From Desulfopila aestuarii DSM 18488 (lineage in GTDB: Bacteria > Desulfobacterota > Desulfobulbia > Desulfobulbales > Desulfocapsaceae), in NCBI RefSeq assembly GCF_900143695.1, contig NZ_FRFE01000007.1:62001-126000 (forward strand): a stretch of DNA of 64,000 nt. The letters are read 5' to 3'. The notes beneath the pieces were generated by a model that searched no databases, was not told the DNA's origin, and worked only from the letters and a program-made list of their open reading frames with translations. Of the stretch, positions 31,816 to 41,749 are shown piece after piece. The position numbers and the translations under genes are program-made. Each line of letters begins with the position of its first letter. Position 1 is the stretch's first letter.

Positions 31816-32835
31816 GTGAAAAAAAACATCTTCACCCTCCTCTTGCTTGTCCTCCTCGCGTTTCCCGCTTCAATCGGCCATGCCGCAACCATTGTCGGCT
31901 TTCTGGTTCCGGCCTCCGGCCTTGGAGATGAGTCATTCAACGACATGACCTATACAGGTCTCATCGAGGCTAAAACGCGTCATAACTTCCGGCTCATCCG
32001 TGAGCAGTGCACCGGTGGCTCGGATGACGACCGCCGAAAAGCACTCGAGCAATTGTTCAGGAGAGGCGCGGATATCATCGTCGTCAATGGCTGGCAATAC
32101 CGTAATCTCATCAAAGAATACGCTTTACGCTCTCCGAAACGTTTCTATATCATCAACGATTTCCCGGTAGACGGCGTGCCAAACGTTATCTCCAGCGTCT
32201 TCGCCCAGCATGAAGGTGCATTTCTGGCCGGGGCACTGGCTGGCTGGATGACCCAAAATGACAAAATCGGCTTTATCGGCGGCATGGATATGCCAGTCAT
32301 CAGGGCTTTTCAGAGCGGCTTCCACCAAGGCGCGCTCTATGCCAACCCGAAAGTCCGTATCTCCGATGTTTTTCTCGCCTCGGACCAGGACGCCTTCGCC
32401 GGTTTCAGCAGCCCCAGCCTCGGCTTCTCGATGGCCAACAAGCTGTATGACAGCGACGTGGACATTATCTTCGGCGCGGCAGGGCTCTCTAATCAGGGCA
32501 TTATCCAGGCGGCTCGGCGACGCAAGCTCTTTGCCATCGGTGCAGATGCGGATCAGGACCACATGGCTCCGGGATATGTGCTGACCAGTGTTATGAAACG
32601 GCTCGATACGGCGACCTCTTTAATTCTCGATAAGCTGATGCGTGGAGAACCTATCAGCGGCATCCAGCGCTTCGGCCTAAAAGAAAACGGTGTAGCACTC
32701 TCATACATGACCTACACAAGAGAGGTCATCCCCAAAGAAATACAGCAGAGACTGGAGCAGCTCCGGGAAAAAATCATTGCCGGAGAGATACCGATAGCTG
32801 ATCCCCTCCAGGAGTCCGTTGAAAAAGGCGAATAG
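31816..32835 (+). CDS. BMP-family (Med-like) periplasmic substrate-binding protein
   Basis: 339 residues from GTG 31816 with AGGA about 7 nt upstream. A signal peptide (MKKNIFTLLLLVLLAFPA..., cleavage near GHA-A about residue 24) leads to a type I periplasmic binding fold: VGFLVPASGLGDESFNDMTYTGL, IIVVNGWQYRN, GAFLAGALAGWMT, KIGFIGGMDMPVIRAFQSGFHQGA, VDIIFGAAGLSNQGII and AIGADADQDHMAPGYVLTSVMKR. Such proteins bind nucleosides or related ligands for ABC importers. No permease genes are near. There is no lipobox, unlike most BMP lipoproteins. Confidence 0.9.
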   Translation: MKKNIFTLLLLVLLAFPASIGHAATIVGFLVPASGLGDESFNDMTYTGLIEAKTRHNFRLIREQCTGGSDDDRRKALEQLFRRGADIIVVNGWQYRNLIKEYALRSPKRFYIINDFPVDGVPNVISSVFAQHEGAFLAGALAGWMTQNDKIGFIGGMDMPVIRAFQSGFHQGALYANPKVRISDVFLASDQDAFAGFSSPSLGFSMANKLYDSDVDIIFGAAGLSNQGIIQAARRRKLFAIGADADQDHMAPGYVLTSVMKRLDTATSLILDKLMRGEPISGIQRFGLKENGVALSYMTYTREVIPKEIQQRLEQLREKIIAGEIPIADPLQESVEKGE

Positions 32836-32916
32836 AGAGAGACAAAAAAAACTCTCTCCCTGCCATTATCGTTGCAGGGCTTCGGTCCGTAACCAGCTCA
32901 TAATTCTCTACCAATC

Positions 32917-34632
32917 ATGAGGAATTCATTGAAAAGCCTGCGTTCGCTCATAGTGATCTGCCTGTTATGTATTCCCGCTTTGTCTATTGCCCTCGAAGAA
33001 AAAGACGGTGTGCCGATGACACTCGTGGCAACCCCACAGATTGCGCTGCCGGGGATGTCAGTCAAGCTGAGCGGCACCACGGTTACAGCCGGAGACTATG
33101 TGATAGTCAACCTGCTGGTCACTCCACCGCCAGAAAAGGTCGTCGGTGGAACAACTTCCAAAGCACCGACACCCGTTAATCTGACGACGAAATGTGATGC
33201 ACATGGAGCGTTCTCGGTAGACTTCATCCAGACGAAAACAGTCGGCACCTATACCGTATCAGCCAAATCACCTGTCGGTACGGGAACGGGCTCCACCACA
33301 TTCCAGGTACAAGCCATCAGTGACATCAGTTCGCTTGCGACCTCGAAGTTCGAAGAGCTGGGACAGGCATTTACTGAGTACGCCGATACACTCGAAGAAA
33401 GTGTCAACAACCTTCCGGCATCGGATGAGCGCAAACAGTTACTGCAATCGTCGGCCCAAATAACCGCACAACTCACAGAGCTGAACAGCCAGGCAGCAAC
33501 AATACGACCTCATCTGAAAACTATGTCGGAGGCGCTGGATATTCCACCGGAAGAGCTCGCCAGCCAGCCTGCAGCGGAATTTATCAAAGATCTCTCCGCC
33601 TGGACCATCGAGGCGGACCAGCAAATAGATCGACTCAAAAGCCTGCTGCCTAAACAGAAAGCGGCCCAGTCCATTTGCGAAATGATTCATATCGCGGGTG
33701 AAGGAATGCGCATGGCCAGCAATGGTCTGGCATTTTACGGCAAGGGCATGAGCGTGGTGATAAATCTGGCCATTGATAAAGGGATTCCCCTGCTCTTAAA
33801 TCAAATATCCTCGGAGCGCTGTGCCTTGTGGGATGCCAGCGCCAAAGGGCTTGCAAGCGCCACCCAGAAAACAGCGGGCATGCTGAGCGGCATCGTGGGA
33901 CTCCTCAATGATGCAGCTACCCTCTATACCGATGTTCTGCTCAATCGATACTGTGGGGTCTATTCGGGACCAATCAAGGCGACGATGTCCGCTGATTTCA
34001 AGCATCTCGGCCAATCGTATTGGAAGTATTCCACGACAGTAGAAGGAACATTCACCTTACGCTTTCCCAAAAACACTCCCGGCGGCGGAGCGGTACGCAT
34101 GACGGGCGAGGTATTTGGCAATGCGACCAGCTATACATTCTGGGAAGATATCGAAAAGGTGATGGAGGTTCCCGCGGCGGGACAATTGCTTGCCAGGATA
34201 CCCATAACACCCGGGCCATTTCCACCCCTCTATAAGGACAGCCTGGGACTTGGCCAGCTCACCAATCTGTTGATCCCATCGGTATTCTATATTCCGCTCG
34301 AAGCCCAGATGGAAGGTGACAATGTGGCCATCAAATTCATGGAACCAGTGAAGGAAATAGAAAGTTACTTACTGAAAAACCAGCTCATTTTGGTCTATAT
34401 GGCATTTGGGTTACCGGTACCTGCCGTAAAATATATCGAATTCCCGGTAAATGGCGCCCATTTCATCCTCTCGCGCGGTATGCGAAATCCTGCCGAAATC
34501 ACCATCAGCGGCCAAGGAAAGCAGCGAGCCATGAAGAAGACCTACCAAAGAACATATGAAGAGCCGGCAAACAAAGAGTTCACGATAGACTGGGTCGTCG
34601 ACCTGGATGCCACAAATCCACCGAAAAAATAA
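32917..34632 (+). CDS. Large exported protein of unknown function
   Basis: 571 residues with a signal peptide (basic start, hydrophobic LIVICLLCIPALSIA, cleavage near residue 26). Residues about 35-135 look like an immunoglobulin-like beta domain (VATPQIALPGMSVKLSGTTVTAGDYVIV...GTYTVSAKSP). A helical, Gln- and Glu-rich stretch (about 135-225) may be a coiled coil, followed by an Ala/Gly-rich segment with possible membrane-interacting helices (about 235-330), then a beta-rich C-terminal half. I do not recognise the family. It lies 81 bp after the BMP gene on the same strand and may be a partner. Confidence 0.78.
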   Translation: MRNSLKSLRSLIVICLLCIPALSIALEEKDGVPMTLVATPQIALPGMSVKLSGTTVTAGDYVIVNLLVTPPPEKVVGGTTSKAPTPVNLTTKCDAHGAFSVDFIQTKTVGTYTVSAKSPVGTGTGSTTFQVQAISDISSLATSKFEELGQAFTEYADTLEESVNNLPASDERKQLLQSSAQITAQLTELNSQAATIRPHLKTMSEALDIPPEELASQPAAEFIKDLSAWTIEADQQIDRLKSLLPKQKAAQSICEMIHIAGEGMRMASNGLAFYGKGMSVVINLAIDKGIPLLLNQISSERCALWDASAKGLASATQKTAGMLSGIVGLLNDAATLYTDVLLNRYCGVYSGPIKATMSADFKHLGQSYWKYSTTVEGTFTLRFPKNTPGGGAVRMTGEVFGNATSYTFWEDIEKVMEVPAAGQLLARIPITPGPFPPLYKDSLGLGQLTNLLIPSVFYIPLEAQMEGDNVAIKFMEPVKEIESYLLKNQLILVYMAFGLPVPAVKYIEFPVNGAHFILSRGMRNPAEITISGQGKQRAMKKTYQRTYEEPANKEFTIDWVVDLDATNPPKK

Positions 34633-34824
34633 TCTTTAACGCCAAGTTTGAACGAAAAGGCTTGCCAAACCCTTCTTCACCCCTCCTCTCGCAGGGAGCG
34701 TGCAGGTATCGAAAAAAAATGGGTAATGCCGCTTTATCTGGATAACAAAAAAATGTATTGTACGACATATCTAACCAACAAATAAAGCCGATTTGCAATC
34801 TACTGAAAATATTGGAATGACAGA

Positions 34825-35613
34825 ATGTCGCTACCATTTCTGAGATTAGTAAGCCGAGAAAGGCGTATACGCCTCATTGTTTTTTTCATAACACTCCTGA
34901 CTTTAGTTACAACAAACAACCTTTATGCTGAAAAACTCGTTTTAGTTGCTGCAGATAGCATCCCTACCGCCTATATCGACAATGGAAAGCTCACTGGCAT
35001 TCTTGTCGATGTCATTACTGAAGCGTTCCGAAGAGCCGGATATCCAATCGAAATTCAATTAATGCCTTGGGCACGCGCGTTGAGCGAAGTGAGCAATGGC
35101 AATGTTGATGGCATATTCTCAGTTTTCAAGTTACCGGAACGAGAATCTTTTCTTACCTACACAGAAAGCCCAATCATCACGCAGGTAGAATCTTTTTTTG
35201 CCAGAAAAGACTCATCAATCACATTTGAAGGTGATTTGAACAAATTTAAACATATTCCAATCGGAATTATTCGGAAAACCAGCTATGGCGAAAAAATAGA
35301 TGCAGCAATACACGATGGAATCTGGGAAAACATAACTGCAACAAACAGCGTCGAAAGCGTGGTAAAGATGCTTGTTAACGGCCGAGTTGATCTTGCGCCA
35401 AGTTACAGACATGTATTTATTCGTGGTGCGAAAGAAATCGGGGTATTGGATGAAATAAAAGAGCTTTCTCCGAGTGTCGAGTCGATACCTAGCTACTTGG
35501 CGTTTACAAAAAAACATGACTATTCGGAAATTATCAGAGCATATCATAAGGCACTTGCTGCGATGAAGCAGGATGGAACCTTTGACAATATTTACAATAA
35601 ATACCTTCAATGA
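34825..35613 (+). CDS. Periplasmic solute-binding protein family 3, orphan
   Basis: 262 residues. After a basic N-terminus and hydrophobic segment (about residues 18-34) it shows the SBP_bac_3 pattern: LVAADSIPTAYIDNGKLTGILVDVITEAFRRAGYP, MPWARAL, GNVDGIF, then IGIIRKTSYGE and the final KQDGTFDNIYNKYL. It has the same plan as the protein at 8150-8941, so the two look like paralogues. No permease or ATPase gene is adjacent. It probably binds an amino acid or small organic solute in the periplasm. Confidence 0.87.
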   Translation: MSLPFLRLVSRERRIRLIVFFITLLTLVTTNNLYAEKLVLVAADSIPTAYIDNGKLTGILVDVITEAFRRAGYPIEIQLMPWARALSEVSNGNVDGIFSVFKLPERESFLTYTESPIITQVESFFARKDSSITFEGDLNKFKHIPIGIIRKTSYGEKIDAAIHDGIWENITATNSVESVVKMLVNGRVDLAPSYRHVFIRGAKEIGVLDEIKELSPSVESIPSYLAFTKKHDYSEIIRAYHKALAAMKQDGTFDNIYNKYLQ

Positions 35614-35732
35614 AGCTCATCCGGCGTAAGCGCACTTTTCGAAAATGATGCGCCTCTTGTTACATCCTCAATGGTTATCAAAGGGCTCCTTGAGCAAGTC
35701 GACATACGAATTCAACGCCATAGGAGGCCATA

Positions 35733-38700
35733 ATGATCGGACGATTACTTATGACAAAGCTGTTCAGTCTCTCTTTTCTCCTCCAATTGCTTGCCATTCT
35801 CATTGTCACTCAGGGAAATGCTGTTGCTGCAAAACTTGAGGCAGTACTCTGCACCGAGGCCGATCTGGTCACCGGTCAATTCCAGAAAATTGAGAACCTG
35901 AGGGCAGGAGGCAACGGCTTTATGCTGGCTGTCACCTCAAGCTATGAAGACAGTGTACTGGTGAATCTCAGATGGGAACGGTTGCCTGATGCAAATAGCG
36001 GCAATAATCAACGGTTAGCCAGCGACATGCTTGCACTCAGCACCAATCAGACCAAATTTGTCCCTTTCAAAGCGCCGGAAGGTGGCCTGATGCAGGGCCG
36101 ATATCAGGTGGTGTTAACAGTTGCCGGCCAAGAAGATGAGACCCTGAATTTCATTGTTACGCCTGCTGTGGCTGCTGCAGGTCCCAACGCGGTTCAGTCC
36201 AACAATGCTGAGAGTACTTCAGGTGACGAAACAGTTTCAGAAGCACTGACCAGAGTCTTTGCCACCACGGAAGGTCCAGAAAGTGCAAAAGCCGGAATCG
36301 AGGTGATCGGTACATTCTTTGACAAGGAGTTGAACCCATCAACCACGGACCCAACTGCAGCAGCCAAAGAGACCGCAACAAACAATCAGGACCCGGTAGC
36401 CAGCCAGAACAACTCTCCACAAACGACTTTTCCAGAACCTGCTGCCACCTCCTATGAAAGCAATCAGAGCAAGCCAGCTTCAGACGCTTCACCACCTTCA
36501 ACCGCAAATTCAGACAATCCTCTACCTTCTTCAGAAGCTCAAGTGATACGAGCAGGCGGTATTGAAATTGTCTGTGCCCGACAGGTGGATAGCAGCAAGA
36601 CGCCAACCGAGACTCCCGCAATATTTCAATCCAATGATGCGAAAATTTATCTGGCAATGCGCAGCACTGACCCCAACCTGAAAGATTTAGTCGCTGTACA
36701 ATGGTTTGCCAAACAGGTGGAAGGTTTGCCGGCAGGTGTGAAACTGGCTGACTCCAAGGAAGTCTTAAGGGTGGGCAACTGGAACACCGCGGTTTTTCCT
36801 CCCCCTTATGGCGGCTTTTTCCCGGGGACATACCGCGTTACAGTTGCCAAGGATAGAAAGCCCCTGGCCGAGACAGAATTCAGCATTCAGTCTCCCGAAG
36901 AAACTGCTCTTCTGCTTGAAGAGATGGCACCTCCGCAAGGAATCAATATAGCCCTCGCGGGGCTGGGAGGTACCGTCATCTCAGCGACATCTGAATCCAA
37001 CAGTTCAACCTGGGCAAAACAGGGACTCATCGACGGTTTTGGTTTCGGCGGTGAAGACTGTAAACCTTCGTGTGGCTGGGCGTCATCAGATCGCAGCTTT
37101 CCCCAAGAGTTAGTTTTTTCCTTTTCTCACGAACGGAAAGCGCAACTGGAAGGTGTGATTGTTGATGGCGGCTCATGCCCTGGCGATGAAAAATGTTTGC
37201 AGAGTCTTCCCCGCCTGGTTGAGGTATGGGTCTCAACAACTGCAGCTGACGCCGGCTATACCAAGGTTGCGACAAGGCGCCTCAGACCTGTTGCCGACAA
37301 ACATTTTATTCCGCTCCAAACCGTTCATGCCAAATATCTCAAACTGGTCATCGCCTCCAATTACGGCGGTACCCGTCGAACCCAATTGGCTGAAGTCGAA
37401 ATTCTCGAAAAACCCGGCCCGGATTCCATCGTAAAAGATGGGCCAATTGACCTTGCAATTCCGGCTTTCGGTGGATCTGTTCTGCGTTACACCTCAGAGA
37501 GTCATGGCGGTGAGGCCGTGCGGCTCCTCAAAGAACATCCGGACGGGAAAGGGTGGCGCTCAGAGGATCAGAATCTCCCACAGGAATTCACCTTCTGCCT
37601 CCGTGATGACGGAGAAGCCCTGATAGACAGAGTAGAGCTCAAACTCGATTCCGGTTATGACGACCCCACATCCCGACCTAAGGAAGTTGCTGTACTGGTT
37701 TCCTCCGCAAGCCCCACCGAAGGTTTTGTTGAAACCGCGAGGGTCGAACTCCCAATGGACGGTGAGGCTTCGGCCATTCCCGTCAACCATCGAGCTCGCT
37801 TCATAAAACTGCGCATTCTTGAAAACCATGGCGGCAAGAACACCAGCCTTGGCAAAATCTCGATATTCGAAGGGCAGGAAGCCGGATACACCTCTCTTCT
37901 ACAGCGAGCCGTTACACCACTCACCTCTGCAACATGGGCGCCGCCAGAGCTGGACCCGTCGCTGGTGACCTCTTCAGTACAACCAGCACTGTCGCCTGAA
38001 GAACCACCTTTGCTGGAGCTTGGGAAGCAAGTCAAGGCTACATTCGACGAGTACGACCAGGTCCACTATTATTCTCTTCAACTTCAGGGCGACCAACCGG
38101 GCATGCTGAACCTGGAACTGATGGGGTTACCCTTTTTGCGGACCAAGCTCACCTTGAAGAACACAAATGGTGATACGGTAGCGGTTTTTCAGCCACGGCG
38201 AAACGCAAGCCATCAGACAATTGTGTCCTGGTTTGTTGAACCGGGCCAATACCTGCTTGAAGCTGAATCGACTCCTGCCAACCTTGTGCTGGCCTGGGAT
38301 GTGAGTGGCAGCATGGCGACCCACGCCGACCTTTTGCAGCAGGCGGTCATAGGTTTTCTGGAGAATGTGCAGCCAAGTGAAAAGCTGAGCCTTATCGCCT
38401 TCAACAACAATATCCATGTCCTGACCAAAGGATTTACCAGCGACAAAAGCCAGCTTCTTGCCGCGGTCTCAGGGAGATTCAAGACAGAAATGGCCACCCG
38501 GCTCTATGATGCGATTGAAAAAGGCATCAAGCTTCTGGGGGATACCGAAGGGGTCGGCGCCATGGTGGTCATGACGGATGGGGCGGACATGGGCAGCATC
38601 TTGACGCCTCCACAATTCTGGGATGTTCTGGACAAGAACTCAGTGCGCATGTTCACCGTCGGTCTCGGCGGCGAGTTAAAGGTCAATAATCCGGAAACAG

Positions 38701-39707
38701 GTATGAGCGGAGCCCACCTGCTGCGTCACATCGCAGAAGCTGCCGGCGGCCGGTTTATCTTTATCCCAAATGCCGAGCAATTGGTCGACGCCTACCAACA
38801 GATCGCTCGCGAGCTGATGGCGGGAACCACCTATTACCTGAAACCAACCTGGACGATTGAACCGGGCTCGTTGATCGTCAAAACAGAAGGCGAACGTATC
38901 GCCCAGGTGGCCACCCCGCCCAGCATTGAACTTGTCCTTGACGGTAGCGGTTCCATGAAAGAGAAACTTGGCGATAAAACCAGGATGGCTGTCGCCAAAG
39001 ATGTCTTGAGTGAACTTGTTCAGGGACTGCCGGCAGATGTCGAGATTGCGCTCAGGGTCTATGGGCATCGGGTGCGTGAAGGAAAAAAAGGCGACTGCCA
39101 GGACACGGAACTCATCTATCCTTTTGGTAGACTGGATAAGGCTCGTCTCATCAGCCAGATCCAGGCCGTGAAACCATTGGGCACCACCCCCATTGCCTAT
39201 TCGCTTTTACAAACCGCCAAGGACTTCGGTGAAAAAAAAGGTGAGAAGACCATCATTCTCGTTACCGATGGCAAGGAAGAATGCGGCGGCGACCTGGTCA
39301 AGACCGTTGAGGATCTGCAAGCTCAGGGACTGGATGTGCGCCTTCATGTCGTGGGCTTTACGGTCAAAGATCCCACAACCCAGGCTGAGATGCAGAAGGT
39401 CGCCGAGGCGGGTGGAGGACGATATCTCAGCGCCGCCGACCGGCAAGGCCTTGAAAAAGCCATTGCCCAAACTCTGGCCATCCCCTTTACTGTTCGTGAT
39501 TCAGGGGGAAGGGAAATCGCCAGAGGAGTAGCGGGTGAAGAATTACGTCTGCCCGCCGGCTATTACAAGATTGTGATGAATACGCCCAAGGGAGAGCTGA
39601 TTGAGGAAGCAGTCCTGGTAGATCAGGGCAAAATCACCCAACTGCGCGTGACCAAGGACGGACCAAAGATTGGAGTGCAGGTGTTGCCACCGGTGGAAAA
39701 CCGGTAG
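35733..39707 (+). CDS. Very large exported protein with two VWA domains and two F5/8-type-C-like domains
   Basis: 1324 residues from ATG 35733 (AGGAGG 6 nt upstream). A signal peptide covers about residues 1-33. A beta domain (35-145) is followed by a Thr/Ser/Pro-rich linker (150-270) and another beta domain (270-390). Two discoidin-like repeats start near 403 and 571 (each with GG-V...SES.... and a WxSxDxxxPQE motif). VWA domain 1 (about 849-1050) has MIDAS DVSGSM, then TDGADM; VWA domain 2 (about 1063-1240) has DGSGSM, GTTPI and TDGKEE. A C-terminal beta domain ends the protein. Both VWA sites look able to bind metal. It should be a surface or periplasmic binding protein; the ligand is unknown. 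Confidence 0.87.
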   Translation: MIGRLLMTKLFSLSFLLQLLAILIVTQGNAVAAKLEAVLCTEADLVTGQFQKIENLRAGGNGFMLAVTSSYEDSVLVNLRWERLPDANSGNNQRLASDMLALSTNQTKFVPFKAPEGGLMQGRYQVVLTVAGQEDETLNFIVTPAVAAAGPNAVQSNNAESTSGDETVSEALTRVFATTEGPESAKAGIEVIGTFFDKELNPSTTDPTAAAKETATNNQDPVASQNNSPQTTFPEPAATSYESNQSKPASDASPPSTANSDNPLPSSEAQVIRAGGIEIVCARQVDSSKTPTETPAIFQSNDAKIYLAMRSTDPNLKDLVAVQWFAKQVEGLPAGVKLADSKEVLRVGNWNTAVFPPPYGGFFPGTYRVTVAKDRKPLAETEFSIQSPEETALLLEEMAPPQGINIALAGLGGTVISATSESNSSTWAKQGLIDGFGFGGEDCKPSCGWASSDRSFPQELVFSFSHERKAQLEGVIVDGGSCPGDEKCLQSLPRLVEVWVSTTAADAGYTKVATRRLRPVADKHFIPLQTVHAKYLKLVIASNYGGTRRTQLAEVEILEKPGPDSIVKDGPIDLAIPAFGGSVLRYTSESHGGEAVRLLKEHPDGKGWRSEDQNLPQEFTFCLRDDGEALIDRVELKLDSGYDDPTSRPKEVAVLVSSASPTEGFVETARVELPMDGEASAIPVNHRARFIKLRILENHGGKNTSLGKISIFEGQEAGYTSLLQRAVTPLTSATWAPPELDPSLVTSSVQPALSPEEPPLLELGKQVKATFDEYDQVHYYSLQLQGDQPGMLNLELMGLPFLRTKLTLKNTNGDTVAVFQPRRNASHQTIVSWFVEPGQYLLEAESTPANLVLAWDVSGSMATHADLLQQAVIGFLENVQPSEKLSLIAFNNNIHVLTKGFTSDKSQLLAAVSGRFKTEMATRLYDAIEKGIKLLGDTEGVGAMVVMTDGADMGSILTPPQFWDVLDKNSVRMFTVGLGGELKVNNPETGMSGAHLLRHIAEAAGGRFIFIPNAEQLVDAYQQIARELMAGTTYYLKPTWTIEPGSLIVKTEGERIAQVATPPSIELVLDGSGSMKEKLGDKTRMAVAKDVLSELVQGLPADVEIALRVYGHRVREGKKGDCQDTELIYPFGRLDKARLISQIQAVKPLGTTPIAYSLLQTAKDFGEKKGEKTIILVTDGKEECGGDLVKTVEDLQAQGLDVRLHVVGFTVKDPTTQAEMQKVAEAGGGRYLSAADRQGLEKAIAQTLAIPFTVRDSGGREIARGVAGEELRLPAGYYKIVMNTPKGELIEEAVLVDQGKITQLRVTKDGPKIGVQVLPPVENR

Positions 39708-40248
39708 AGCGACATTGAGGGAGCGATAGCGTCAGACACGTCAGACCGGTGCGTCTGTTCCAGTTCTCGTCACTGAGAGGTGAATCGAGCAGGACCAGAA
39801 AAACCACGACCACTATCGCCATGACTGTAAACGAGATATTCCCCCAAAGTCCGGAACACCGGCGTGTAAACATTTTCAGTTACTTTTCAGATTGAGATAA
39901 GAAGGTGTCTATTTTTTTGGACGATTGCACTCATCTCACATTGCATCATTATCGAAGATAGCCAAACAGACATAAGGTAGCATGAAGCATGAAATGACAA
40001 CTCCGTATCTATCGAAAAACAAGTAGCTCTAGAACCTGTCATTTCTGGAATTTTTCTTCTTTTTTGTAGGAGATGACACAACCCTGCTGCAGCTCGCCCC
40101 GCTCCGACCCCTTCCACAACGTCTAGTAATGTTTTGATTTTTTATCACAATAAACCAAACAATTCAAAATGGCTCAAAATTTGTAAAATACAATTCCATG
40201 AATGACAGTCTATATAGGCGATGAGGTTCAAATCAGGGGGAAACAATC
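39708..40248. other. Long intergenic region
   Basis: 541 bp, AT-rich in its second half, between the VWA gene and the small zinc-ribbon gene. A minus-strand frame at 39887-40117 has no family-like sequence. No tRNA, terminator or other clear element was seen. Confidence 0.4.
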
Positions 40249-40470
40249 ATGGCGCAACTGATCTGCCCAAGCTGTGGGTCAGAATATTTTCTGACCTCTA
40301 AAACCGGGCCGAAAACAATTTTTAAGGTTACGGCTGAAGGCGCTGTTCAGGTTATTCAATCACCCACCAATTCTTTTCGCGATGGGGATATTGATCAACA
40401 CAATATTTGCTGTGGAGCCTGCAGCTGGATAGGGAAGTTGGACGGACTGGCTGAATCGCAAAGAGATTGA
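40249..40470 (+). CDS. Small zinc-ribbon protein
   Basis: 73 residues. Two Cys pairs, LICPSCGSEYFLT at the start and CCGACSWIG near residue 60, form a likely four-Cys zinc ribbon, with a beta-rich middle. Function unknown. It has GGGGGA upstream of the ATG and lies 48 bp before the ArsC-like gene on the same strand, so the two may be co-transcribed. Confidence 0.65.
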   Translation: MAQLICPSCGSEYFLTSKTGPKTIFKVTAEGAVQVIQSPTNSFRDGDIDQHNICCGACSWIGKLDGLAESQRD

Positions 40471-40518
40471 CGGGGCAGGCGATTCTTAAAGCTAACGATA
40501 CTCAAAAAAGGAGACAAC

Positions 40519-40944
40519 ATGGCTTTTATCCAATTCTTCGAAAAACCGGGCTGCATCAATGGGGAAAAACAAAAGCGAATTCTATTAGATGCCGGAAATG
40601 CTCTCGATTGTGTGAACATATTGGAACACCCATGGAGTCGAGAGGAACTCTTCCCGTTTGTCGAAGGGAAACAACCATCCCAAATCATGAATCACACCGC
40701 TCCGGCAATCAAAAAAGGAGAGATAGTGCCTGCTGACCTGCACTACGATGAGGCCATTTCCCTCATGATCAAAACGCCAATACTCATTAAACGCCCACTC
40801 ATTCGCGTTGATGGCCTCTCGATCCAGGGTTTTACCGACGAACGTCTTAAACCGTACCTGGGCTCATGGGATGGAACAGATGATGTCGTGACCTGTCCGA
40901 ATCTTAAAGCGCTCTCGTGTGATGATCGCAAGAAGCCTGCCTGA
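40519..40944 (+). CDS. ArsC/Spx-like protein, nitrogenase-associated type
   Basis: 141 residues with the thioredoxin-like ArsC fold: IQFFEKPGCINGEKQKRILLDAGN, where Cys is followed by I-N-G as in the 'nitrogenase-associated protein' group, then VNILEHPWSREELFPFVEG, LMIKTPILIKRPLIRVDGLSIQGFTDERL (the conserved P-I-L-I-x-R-P-L-I). It lacks the second Cys motif of true arsenate reductases. Members are found in nif regions but also elsewhere. No nif gene is in this window. GGAG lies 7 nt before the ATG. Confidence 0.85.
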   Translation: MAFIQFFEKPGCINGEKQKRILLDAGNALDCVNILEHPWSREELFPFVEGKQPSQIMNHTAPAIKKGEIVPADLHYDEAISLMIKTPILIKRPLIRVDGLSIQGFTDERLKPYLGSWDGTDDVVTCPNLKALSCDDRKKPA

Positions 40945-41031
40945 CATTGCCTTTAGGGTGGATTAAAAGGAGTATATGCAGGTAATCCATTAATACCTGG
41001 ATAATATTTGAGTGAAGGGTGAAGCTCTTGC

Positions 41032-41283
41032 CTATTTCGCTTCCAGGAAAACCCTGGGCCCTTTTTCTTCGAGAACCCTATATCTCTCAAGGATTGCAGA
41101 ACGGGTTCTGAGAAAATCTTCCTGACTGTGGATGTAGATATATCTCCAATTGGTTGAGTCGGCTTCAAGTTGGTCAATTCCGAGACTATCTAAAAACGAA
41201 ATATCGTCTTTATCGAAGTCATGGATATTAAGCTTTAACAACGGCTTGCCTTCAATCTTGATTCTGTTGGCGGTCATGAACAT
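41032..41283 (-). CDS. Small hypothetical protein
   Basis: 83 residues, rich in charged residues with a balanced amphipathic pattern, starting MFMTANRIKIEGKPLLKLNIHDF and ending RVFLEAK. A GGAGA-like site lies 7 nt before ATG 41283. The composition looks coding rather than random, but I know no family. It is convergent with the ArsC-like gene. Met3 is an alternative start. Confidence 0.45.
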   Translation of the reverse strand: MFMTANRIKIEGKPLLKLNIHDFDKDDISFLDSLGIDQLEADSTNWRYIYIHSQEDFLRTRSAILERYRVLEEKGPRVFLEAK

Positions 41284-41749
41284 GTTGTTATCTCCGTTTC
41301 CGTCTCAGTTTTTTTGTCACATTCTTATGTTTAACGCATATCGACCAAGAACCAAGAACGAATATCTGCTATTCTAGTAAATATGATTCATCCGGTTTTT
41401 GCGTAATGCCTTCAGGATTGCGTATCCATTCAGACTAACGTGTTTAGAGCACTGGATCAAGGAAGGTCAATATCCCTCTTTGAGAGTTCGGCTCAATACG
41501 GCTTTCGCCCTCCTCTCATGACAAGAGAGCTGAAAGATGCAAACGGATATCCCCGGTACGGTGCAGTGCGCTGCAAGTATCTCATTACAGAGAGACGTTT
41601 TCTTGAAACCTGACAAACCATTTCTACTTGAAATTGAAAGGTTACAGATAAAGAAGTTGTTGCTTGGAACAGCTGTTTTTTCAATAACCGGCAAGTATAG
41701 AAAAAGATCCTCATACTCTTAAATCCCTATTCGACGCGCACATGATGAC
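41284..41749. other. Intergenic region upstream of the diguanylate cyclase
   Basis: 466 bp between the divergent small hypothetical gene (minus) and the diguanylate cyclase gene (plus). Short frames on both strands around 41467-41722 overlap each other and have no family-like sequence. It probably holds the promoter of the cyclase. No other element was seen. Confidence 0.4.

Noticed and set aside
32834-32858. AGAGAGAG...CTCTCTCC hairpin after the BMP gene as a terminator
   Set aside because: The A-run lies in the loop and no T-run follows, so termination is not supported.
39887-40117. Open frame on the minus strand (76 codons)
   Set aside because: Composition looks random and no ribosome site is present.
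40225-40234. GGTTCAAATC, resembling a tRNA T-arm
   Set aside because: No acceptor, D or anticodon arms can be built around it.
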